Assembly: GCF_907164915.1 (NCBI RefSeq)
Contig: NW_025919626.1
Coordinates: forward strand, 61,365 to 125,364
Direction: 5' to 3'
Source of the DNA: Impatiens glandulifera
Taxonomy: Eukaryota; Streptophyta; Magnoliopsida; Ericales; Balsaminaceae
DNA length: 64,000 bases
Made by a program: the position numbers and the translations under genes. This document shows positions 56,235 through 64,000 of the stretch, piece after piece. The notes under the pieces are model-generated. The model searched no databases and was not told the DNA's origin. It saw nothing but the letters and a program-made list of their open reading frames with translations. Each line of letters starts with the position of its first letter. The stretch's first letter is position 1.

Positions 56235-58689
56235 GATGTGTCGGATTTATCTATGGTTGAAAAGATTCAAGATCCAAGTCCAACTCAAGTGGTGGATGTG
56301 TCTGATTTATCTATACCCGAAATAACTCATGATCTAAGTCCGACACGAGTGCTATATTGGTATGCTACTAGTATGCAAAAAAATATTTATGTTATGTCTG
56401 CAATCGGTTCAATATTAGAAGTTACACTAAAACAAAGAGACAAATACTTGACAACAATTAAATATGAGGTGTATTTTTTTCTCCCATTTTTGTTTTTGTT
56501 TATACATGCCATAATATACCTTTCGCGACAACAATTTAGATTTCATATAAACAATTACACTTTCTAAATGTTTTTTTATTCTCTTGTAGGGTCTATATAA
56601 ATTTGAAACATTATCATGGTTGATTTTGCCTATTAGGCCATACACTATCGGCTCCACAATAGCAGCCAAACAAGGAGTATTGATGGTTGTATTTGAAGGT
56701 GAAGATTGACATTCTGTAAATGGCTTAGTTTACAGCTCACTAATAGCCTGTGAGAAAGTTGAGGTGCTCATAAAAAATATATTTTCCTCTTAAATTATCT
56801 ATTTTTTGAGTTCAAATTTAGCTAAATTCCTCTATTGGGTGAAGTCTAGCTAATTGAATTTTGTTCTTACAAAGTTAAATGTGATCTGAGATTATTTTTT
56901 TTCTTTTTTATTACGTTTTAGCTAGTATATACGCGTCTAGACCCGGTGAATATAAAACATGGGAAGAGATGGAATCAAGCGAGTCCATACAACTTTCTTC
57001 ACCAGTTCCAAGTGGCTCAAGTCCCAATTTTCAATATATCTCACAATGAGTCACTAGTACGATAAATCCCGTAGCCGAAGTGACTAGCATCATTAGATTT
57101 GTGTGTCAAGGGTGTAGCGTCCCTCCTGAACCAAATGAGACACCGAAAGACAATCAAAATCCAAAAGTTTGAATCTATAGCTCACGAGGGTTGTTGAATG
57201 TTTCTTTAGTTCAAAGGAAAGAACTGGTGGTTGGCAACGATAATATTGGTGATGATGTTATCATGTCAGAGAAAATAGATTGAAGATTGGATTGGTTTGG
57301 TTGAATTTACTTGATGTAATGTTCTTTTTAACTTTCATAAGACATTTTTATGTTTTCAATCTTAGACTTTTTTATATTTATATAGTATGTTATGGATTCT
57401 TTAAGAAAAAGAAATATTTTAATGTTGTTATAGAATTTTTCTAAATAATTTTAGAAAAAGGGAAAAAATAAGTATTACCAAATAATTTTTCTAAATCTTA
57501 TTGGTAATGTTAATAAATAATTAGGCTTTATATAATTATTATATAAACAAGTTTTGGTTTAAATAATTATTGGTATAAATAAAATATATATTTTATATAT
57601 AGATTAAAAAGATTTATTGGGAAGAAAAGAATAAAACATATGTTTCCTTATATTGTTAATTAAAACTAATATAGAGAACGAGTACTATAACTAAAAAATA
57701 TTTGAGATAAATTAATTAATTTAATATGTTAAAATTAAAACTTAACAACATTTCCATGGATATTTTCATTCAAAATAATATATATTTGTATCTTAATTAT
57801 AAGAGTTAGGATAATTAATTTGAAAACTGTATTTTATTTGGGTTTTGAGTGACATATCTAGGAGTAAGATCCCACAATTCCCCCATTGAAACTATGGATC
57901 ATAGTTTTAAAAGTAAAATTCAAATTTTAAAAGCTAAAATAGAGTTTATTTAAACTTTTTTATTTAAAAAGGAGTAAGGTAACTCACCAGTATATTTAAT
58001 TATTATCTTCGAGGTCACTCAATATACATTAAAGTTCTAACATTTAAGGCTAGGCCTCAAGCCTCAAGAATGGGTATGAAAATAGTTCTTGGTACAAGTA
58101 CTTTGACTCATGTTAATGTAAGGGGAAGCTGAATCCAAAAGCAAAAATATGTTTTTATTGATTTTTCAAGGAAGCTCAAAAGTATAGAGTTTGGCTGGAA
58201 GAACGTGGAGATAATGTTATGCTAAGTCGAGATGTAAGTTTGACAAAGTTGGATCACACACAATGAAGACACAAGTAGTGATTAAGATGAATCACAACTC
58301 GAGTTGGAGACATGTCATCAAAAAAACACATGGCCATAGGAGAATTATCATGGGACCATTGAGATTTCTTCAATTTTTTGGGGAGGAGGATGACCTTGGT
58401 GAAGAGGTATCCTTGGCAATGGATGATTGAAAGAATGGTACACAACAACTCTTATATAAAATGCATTTATTGATGACAACATTGTCGACATGTTGACAAG
58501 GCAATCAATTAGGCCCAATTGAATGATTGCATTGAGTTGGTAGGTGATTAAGGATTGATATATTTCTAGTTAACACGTAATATGAATGAAAAAACAACAA
58601 CAACAAGAATAGAAGATACTTATAAGTTTATGATGAGACATAATGATAACAACTCTCAAACGAACCAAGAAAAAATCATTGCATTATCT

Positions 58690-59075
58690 TTTAATGTGAG
58701 AAGATGAATAAGACCTTGAGTCATATTCCTAATAATTAAAAAGGACTAGATGGGAGGCTCGGTCAATTTAAAAGTGGTAATTTGGGTACTTCTTTTGTTC
58801 TATCTTGATTGACCATTCATTGTGGATCTTAGTTAAGATGAATGAAATGATTGATTTTTTATCTTATTGAGAAAAGGATTGAGACCTTGAATGAGATCAT
58901 ATTCATAAACAAGAGGCTAGATGAGAGGCTCAGTCAATTCGAAGTCGGATGAGATCATTGAATTGTCATATAATGTAAGAATATGAATGATACCTTGAAT
59001 GATTCCTAGTCAAGAAAAATGGGCTAGATGAGAGGCTCGATCAATTCATATGAAAGGAGATTCGCAATTTTTTTC
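58690..59075. repeat. Imperfect direct repeats around 'gctagatgagaggctcggtcaatt'
   Basis: The block 'gaccttgaatgagat...ctagatgagaggctc.gtcaatt' recurs at about 58,710, 58,890 and 58,995 with variable spacing. It has no intact ORF. Confidence 0.6.
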
Positions 59076-59309
59076 AAGAAACTTTGAAGAATGGTGAAAA
59101 CAATTGAAAACAGTTAGCGAATCTTGAAAGAATATTCTTGAATTTCTATTTGTTTTGAAATTATTCAAAAACTAATAGATTGAAAGATAATTTGTTCAAG
59201 AAGAAGTATGTGGTTCAAGTTGGTTGAATGTGCAAAGTTCAAGGCAAGACGGGTGAAGAATATTTTTCTAGATCGTGAGCATGAGTAAAGAGATGTCGCT
59301 AAATACCTA

Positions 59310-59690
59310 ATTATTTAGACGATGTAAGTTTGTCTTGTTTCTTCTCTACTTTCGATTAGTATCTTACTTTGAGGAAGTTCACGATGGATGTTCGTCTAAG
59401 GTGTCCTCGGTTTTCAATAAATATCTGATTTTAAAAAGTAAACGGTGGAAGTTCATCTTGGGTCTTCTTGGCTTCGATCACTATTCTATTTTGAGGAAGT
59501 AGACGATGAATGTTTTTCTTGGAAGTCCTCTATTTCGATAGATAACTGATTTTTGAAGAAATAATACAATGAAAGTTTGTCTTGCGTCTTCTAGACTTTC
59601 GAATAGTATCTTATCTAAAGAAAGTTTGCGATGAAAGTTCATTTTAGGTGTCCTCAGTTTTTGTTAGATATCTTATTTTGAAAAGAATAA
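59310..59690. repeat. Minisatellite of about 62-65 bp, six units
   Basis: Each unit contains 'tattttgaggaagtt.acgatgga.gttcgtcttgg.gtc.tc' and 'ttcgat.agtatctta'. Adjacent units alternate, giving a higher-order period of about 130. No coding potential. Confidence 0.75.
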
Positions 59691-60110
59691 GACAAAGAGA
59701 GGGAGGTGAATCAAGACGAAGACAAGTGTTAGGAAGAAAATCTATGTTTCTTCAACTACCTTCTCTTCACTCTTTAGATACATAGGTTTAGGTATTTTCC
59801 ACAATTAGTGAAGATGCATTATATAAATATATACCATATTTTATGATTATGTTGTTCTTGAGGATTTATGTAATCTTTGAGATTGTAAATTCCAAGACAA
59901 GAACAAGACAAAGAAAGAGTCGAATTAAGAAGAAGGTAGGTGTTAGGAAGAAAAAATTATTTTCTTCAACTACTTTTTCTTCTCTCCCTAGATACATAGG
60001 TTTAGGTATTTCTACCATTGGTGAAGATACATTTATAATGTATGTACTATCTTTAATGATGATAATATTTTTGAATGTTTATGTAATCCGTTAGATTGTA
60101 AATCAGAATT
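59689..60110. repeat. 216-bp tandem duplication
   Basis: Segments beginning aagacaaagag at 59,689 and aagacaaagaaag at 59,905 match through ggtgttaggaagaaaa, tagatacataggtttaggtatt, and gattgtaaat. The ORF at 59,843-60,094 straddles the junction and is not considered real. Confidence 0.75.
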
Positions 60111-60395
60111 TGCATAAATATTATGTAATCCATTATATGTGATATATTAGATGTTTTAGGATACCTAAGGGTCCCGTAATTTTTACTCTTGTGAAAAGGG
60201 TTTTTCACGCTAAAGTTTGATGTGGGGTTGTACATCGAGATGAACATAATCAAGCAAAGAGAAGTTCTTATCAAGAAGGTGACAATGTTGTTGATATGTT
60301 GACAATTCCTAGATTTGGGAGCGATGAAGATTTTTCTTGTTGACAAAAAAAATAACGAAAGACAAAAGGGAGATAGCTTGTAAATTAAGGTGGAG

Positions 60396-60934
60396 TGTTG
60401 AGAGTGGATTTATAATATAACAAATATGGTATATTAATGTTATATAATTTTGGTACAAGGAAATAGTATATTCAATAAATGGAAACTATATATGTTGGTG
60501 TATAATCTTGATATTATGAAATAAGATTATCACAAAAAGGAAACTATATCTTTTGTTATAAAAATACTATTAAGAAATATGATAAGACATTTTAGAAGCT
60601 ATTTGAAAATTTTGGACAAGATAACCCATTGGAGTTTATTTAAAGGTGCAGTTGGACATTTTAGAAAGCCAATTTTTTTTCCTTGAGAGCATCTCTTCCT
60701 TGTGAGTTGTGTTTGAGATTTTATTATGAGAGAATCATTGTAATACACCTATAAAATTTTGATAATAAAGTTGAGTTTCTTGTACTTCCAAAGTGGATGT
60801 AGGTCTGTTTTGGTCGAACCACTATAAATCTAGTGTTTGCATTCTTTAGTTGTTTTTTTTTATTTCCGCAATTATTCAGCGTTGTTTTTGTTGTTCTTGC
60901 ATTAAGGGATACTTTATCTCCTTGTATCCTAACA
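60396..60934 (+). repeat. copia 3' LTR
   Basis: Starts TGTTGAGAGTGGATTT after a purine-rich tract (aattaaggtggag) and ends TTGTATCCTAACA. 539 bp. Internal wording (ggtcgaaccactataaatct) is typical of plant copia U5 regions. No partner LTR in the window, so the call rests on the RNase H remnant, the polypurine tract and the TG...CA ends. Confidence 0.75.
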
Positions 60935-62196
60935 TTCTAATTGTTAACTAAGTATTTGAGGAACTCTAATTGAAAAATTGAACCTTCAATCGATCGTTTT
61001 ATTTTTGGCCGAAAGTGTAAGTTGGAGCTTCACTCGGCTCAAGAACAATGGTCCTAACATCCCGTAATATATTTTCCTAGTTGATTTGAGACAGTTAGAA
61101 GCGATAATTTTGTCAAATTGCACAAAGTTAATAAATTTATTTAATCTAGAATTTGCCTATGTTAAGTGTTAGTCTACTTTGATTGTTCTTATCTAACCTT
61201 ATTGAATCTCCTAAGTATAATTGAAGAAATAGAGACAAATAGATGAGAATGATTGACTAAATAAATTTAAAATATAATTCGCCAACATACTGGTTGTCTT
61301 CTTCCTTCGATCGAAGTTAATTTGTTGTTACTTATTGATGATTCTGATGATAATTAAACTTTACGAGACTTTGATTTAAGTGTTATCATACTGGAGATTT
61401 ACGTTCGAGATGTACATGTAGAATTTTGTCTTTCCGTGAGTCTAGAACTGGTGGCTCCATGAATGTGGTTCATATGTTGTCGAAGTGCTCACGAACGTAC
61501 TAATTGAAGACTGTCATATGATCGATCGAAATATCACCTTTCTCTAATTGATGTAGGTTCCCTAGTCATCTGGGGAAGAAAGGTTTGGTTTATCTAAAAC
61601 CAGAGAATGAATTTAATTGTATTTCAATTATAATATATCTAGCCTAATTTACTTAAGGAGAAATGATAGGGTCAATGAAATTGTAACAAAAACAAGGACA
61701 TGAATCTTACATGGTCTGTTACATGTGTAGGAGAGATAAAAAGAAAAGAAAATATCTATATTAATTTCATGCACATTTCTATAATTTCATCTTCCTCTAT
61801 CTCAACTCTATCCAGCGAAAATCGTCTCCAAACCGAAATCCCTAGATCTATTCAATGCCTGAACTCCAACGCTGCAGAAATAATGTCAAAGAATATAATT
61901 TTTTTGTCATAATAGTAGGTTTTTCAGGTGTAGTTATACAAAAGAGTTTTTATTCTGTATAGATAACTCATAACTTCTTCATTTTTAATATTATTAATGC
62001 AATAGAGACAACGTCGGAAAAGATGAATCATTGAACAAATCGTCTGATTAACCTGAAAGGTACCGAACAAGAACATGTTCTTGTTTTTCTTATATTTTAA
62101 AAAATGTACTTTCAAGGGAATTTTCTTGTAAAAATATGGAAAAATATACAATATGAAGGGATGTTGGTAATAATTAGATTAATATATATTTGAAGA
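60935..62196. other. Non-coding interval
   Basis: No recognisable gene or repeat. A 70-codon ORF (61,700-61,912) has no domain and an average composition. Confidence 0.5.
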
Positions 62197-62535
62197 ACAT
62201 TGTCACGTCCCATTTGTATGGGGTGCAAACATCAAGCCACGAGGTGCAGGTCCAGAATATTCCAAGATATAAGTCTATGCAATCTGTGCTCAAGGGGCTT
62301 GTGCACAGATACGAGGGACCGTGTGGGGAATGTTTCAAGGACGAGGTTGAAGAGTATCAGGCCAAGGTCGAACCGTGGACGGCCACGACTAAGGTGGGGG
62401 AGTATGTCACGGCCATTGGAGTCACGACCCAATTCAGGGGATGTCGAGGCTCATTAAAGTCTTGGCCCGATAGCGCGTAAATCTTCTTAGCCCAAGGGGA
62501 GGCCAAGTTGACTACGTGGGCCCAACGAATCTTTT

Positions 62536-62700
62536 AATCAAGGAAGAGATTGGAAGATAATCTAATTAAGAAAGGGATTGGAAAAGATATTCTAATCAAG
62601 GAAGGGATTAGAATGTATATTCTAATTGAGGAAGAGATTACAAGAGATATTCTAAATTAGGTAGGGATATTCTTGCTATGGAAGGAATATCCTAAATTAG
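62536..62700. repeat. Short tandem repeat inside the solo LTR
   Basis: Five to six variants of a roughly 30-bp unit 'ttctaatcaaggaagggattggaagatata', progressively diverging. Confidence 0.75.
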
Positions 62701-62751
62701 TGTAATTAAATTGTAATTAGACGTAATTCCTAATTTAAAACGTGTAAGTCC

Positions 62752-62759
62752 TATAAATA
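62752..62759 (+). promoter_or_regulatory. TATA box of the solo LTR
   Basis: TATAAATA lies about 190 bases before the LTR end, upstream of a CT-rich segment with tctctctaag. It marks the expected U3/R promoter. The LTR could drive rightward read-through transcription into the minisatellite. Confidence 0.55.
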
Positions 62760-62959
62760 CCCTGAAGGTATTCCATTGTAATTATCAAGCATTCTTTCAC
62801 TACAATCTTATTCTCAAGTGTTTTTTCTCTCTAAGTCCTTTCTTGCGTTTGAGTTCTTCTTGCATTGTGTTTAGAAAGGCTTTCTAAGCTAGAATCAGGG
62901 TCGATTTAGCTTAGTGCCGCACGGGTCGAATTTTAGCCCGTGACAACATGGCAATATTT

Positions 62960-63600
62960 TTTAACTTTTCATGTTTAACGTCAATGAATTGCATTTTCAG
63001 CATCCATGAACTGCATGTTCAATGCCAAACTCCATGTTCTTCAAATTTTGAAATTAAAAAAATTTAGTTTTTTTCAAAAAAGTTTATTATGTTTAGTGTC
63101 AATTAACTACATGTTAACGCCAATGAACTCCATGTTCTTGTCACTTTAATTTTAAATAAATTATTTTAAAAAAATCATGTTCAACACCAATGAACTTCAT
63201 GTTCTTATCATTTTGAAGTTAAAAAAACATTTTCTTAAAGTTTTTCATACTCAACGTCAATGAACTGTATGTTCAACACCAATGAACTACATGTTCAACT
63301 CCAATGAACTCAATGTTCTTGTCATTTTGAAGTTAAAAAAACTTTTTTTTTTTCTAAAAATTTATCATGTTCAGCGTCAATAAACTGCATGTTCAGCGTC
63401 AATAAATTGTATGTTCAGCTCTAATGAACTGCATGTTCAGAGTGAACTTTATATTCTTGTCATTTTTAAGTTAAAAATACTTTGTTTATTCATAAAGTTT
63501 TCATGTTTAGCATCAATAAACTGCATATTCAGCGCCATTGAACTGCCTGTTCAGCGACAATGAATTTCATGTTTTTGTAATTTTTATGTTAAAAAAACAT
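62960..63600. repeat. Two-level minisatellite (21-22-bp unit atgttcagcgccaatgaactgc)
   Basis: Short units 'catgttcaRcgycaatgaactgc' occur in runs of two to four, separated by a 60-80-bp spacer with 'cttgtcattttgaagttaaaaaaac'. The spacer itself recurs five times, giving a higher-order repeat of about 110-150 bp. There are no stop-free frames of note. Confidence 0.88.
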
Positions 63601-63910
63601 AGTGTTTTTTAAAAATATACATACATCATTTCATAATCATAAAAAAATTATTATAACAAAATATACATTTCATTTCATAATCATAACAAAATTACTAGTA
63701 CAAAATTTGGTCATATATACATCTCTATGCATTTATAAGTTAATTTACAATTTTATTATTGTAGTAGTTAAAACATAATTTAGTCATTGAATTCCTATTT
63801 AGGTGTTATCTTTTGAACCCAGGATGATAGTGATGTATTTGATGCTCAACACACCTCCATTACTTCGCTTTCCAAAAAAAAAATAAGTCAAGTTAGTGAT
63901 GAGAATTCTG
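63601..63910. other. AT-rich spacer between oppositely oriented repeats
   Basis: It holds an internal near-duplication (cataatcataa...aaaattat at 63,632 and 63,676) and no gene. Confidence 0.5.
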
Positions 63911-63914
63911 AATA

Positions 63915-64000
63915 TTGACGTTGAACTTGTAGTTTATTGTGCTCTGAACATGCAATTCAATTGCGCTAAACAAGAATTATTTTTTGAAAAAAAACTATGT
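63915..64000 (-). repeat. Inverted copy of the 22-bp minisatellite at the window edge
   Basis: The minus strand reads gcgcaattgaattgcatgttcagagc followed by aataaactac and gttcaacgtcaat, matching the array at 62,960-63,600 in the opposite orientation. It is cut by the window end. Confidence 0.75.

Larger units (their letters stand above)
53387..57282 (+). pseudogene. AHL pseudogene C, interrupted by a LINE
   Basis: It has the same variant structure as pseudogene A: ATG then stop, no AT-hook, and the VDVSDLS repeats. The LINE at 53,501-56,234 lies inside the repeat-coding segment, duplicating gatgtgtcggattt. Downstream are exon 3-like sequence (ATSMQKNIYVMSAIGSILE, 56,365-56,466), exon 4-like sequence (about 56,590-56,765, with a stop) and exon 5-like sequence (56,925-57,282, with stops), so the gene body is complete apart from the changes. 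It is non-functional. Confidence 0.8.
49890..57880 (+). repeat. Right copy of the inverted AHL block, rearranged
   Basis: Plus-strand counterpart of 660-4120. It contains the shared upstream region (49,890-50,990), AHL pseudogene A, a palindrome, pseudogene B, a second upstream region (53,020-53,380), pseudogene C with a LINE insertion, and the shared 3' flank (57,290-57,880). The repeated upstream region shows that a local tandem duplication took place here in addition to the long-range inverted duplication. Confidence 0.75.
58060..60395 (+). mobile_element. Degenerate Ty1/copia remnants
   Basis: Two pol-end remnants are visible. At 58,130-58,260 a frame gives FFKEAQKYRVWLEERGDNVMLSRDVSLTK, the copia integrase C-terminal 'GYSxxxKxYRVWxPxxxxxxxSRDVxF' region. 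At 58,485-58,550 is a DMLTRQ RNase H end. At 60,230-60,345 is HRDEHNQAKRSSYQEGDNVVDMLTIP, another RNase H end, leading through a polypurine stretch to the LTR at 60,396. The middle (58,700-60,110) is repetitive and non-coding. No 5' LTR was found. Confidence 0.65.
62201..62945 (+). mobile_element. Solo LTR (745 bp)
   Basis: Begins TGTCACGTCCC and ends GCCCGTGACA, with perfect 7-bp inverted ends TGTCACG/CGTGACA. It is flanked by ACAT at 62,197-62,200 and 62,946-62,949 (only four bases of duplication seen). No internal retroviral sequence lies next to it. It has a TATA box, a CT-rich leader and a GC-rich U3, in contrast to the AT-rich surroundings. The 96- and 85-codon ORFs at its start overlap in different frames and are attributed to its GC content. 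Arises by recombination between two LTRs. Confidence 0.85.

Noticed and set aside
62190..62480. Two overlapping plus-strand ORFs of 96 and 85 codons
   Set aside because: They lie inside the GC-rich U3 of a solo LTR and in different frames; GC content explains the open frames.

Overview
This is a repeat-dominated stretch of a plant nuclear genome, almost certainly a eudicot. The evidence is AT-rich DNA, spliceosomal introns, plant-type Ty1/copia, chromovirus, hAT, CACTA, L1-type LINE and tRNA-SINE sequences, initiator-Met primer sites, and a plant AT-hook (AHL) gene. An asterid such as a Lamiales relative is only a guess, resting on remembered similarity of one retroelement ORF. There are no bacterial or organellar operons, no rRNA and no CRISPR.

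The only convincing intact host-type gene is a five-exon AHL-like gene on the minus strand at 1.3-2.9 kb. It encodes 346 residues: an AT-hook followed by a PPC domain. About 3.4 kb around it (660-4120) recurs in inverted orientation at 49.9-57.9 kb. There the locus has broken up into three partial AHL pseudogenes, a 350-bp-arm palindrome built from the AT-hook exon, and a 5'-truncated LINE inserted in a coding exon with a 14-bp target duplication.

Between these blocks lie nested transposons. 4.9-7.1 kb: copia gag-protease-integrase remnant carrying a SINE. 8.5-11.3 kb: a CACTA-type terminus followed by antisense fragments that look like captured host exons. 11.3-20.6 kb: a minus-strand copia element, truncated at its 3' end and split in its integrase by a complete 5.1-kb chromodomain gypsy element with 309-bp LTRs and CTTTC target duplications. 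20.6-24.2 kb: a 138-bp tandem repeat and unassigned repeat-like sequence. 24.26-27.68 kb: a complete but decayed hAT transposon with an 8-bp target duplication. 28.0-40.0 kb: a LINE-like element encoding only an ORF1-type zinc-knuckle protein, split by a 9.6-kb LTR element that has gag and a large accessory ORF but no visible polymerase. That element's LTRs carry long arrays of the palindrome TTAGAC-N5-GTCTAA. 40.1-40.8 kb: a small hAT-like element made of GGGTACCC motifs. 41.2-43.2 kb: CACTA TNP2-type transposase pseudogene. 43.7-45.3 kb: about eleven copies of a 152-bp tandem repeat. 45.5-47.9 kb: a second full-length ORF1-only LINE-like element with a 17-bp target duplication. 48.9-49.4 kb: 140-bp tandem repeats.

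The right end (58-64 kb) holds copia remnants with a 539-bp LTR, several minisatellites, a 745-bp solo LTR with perfect 7-bp inverted termini, and a 21-22-bp repeat array that reappears inverted at the window edge.

Most coding sequence is dead. Frameshifts and stops are frequent, and insertion borders give a clear nesting order. The most unusual items are the polymerase-less LTR element with palindrome arrays, the ORF1-only LINE family that shares its 3' tail with the reverse-transcriptase LINE, and the AHL inverted duplication with its hairpin.
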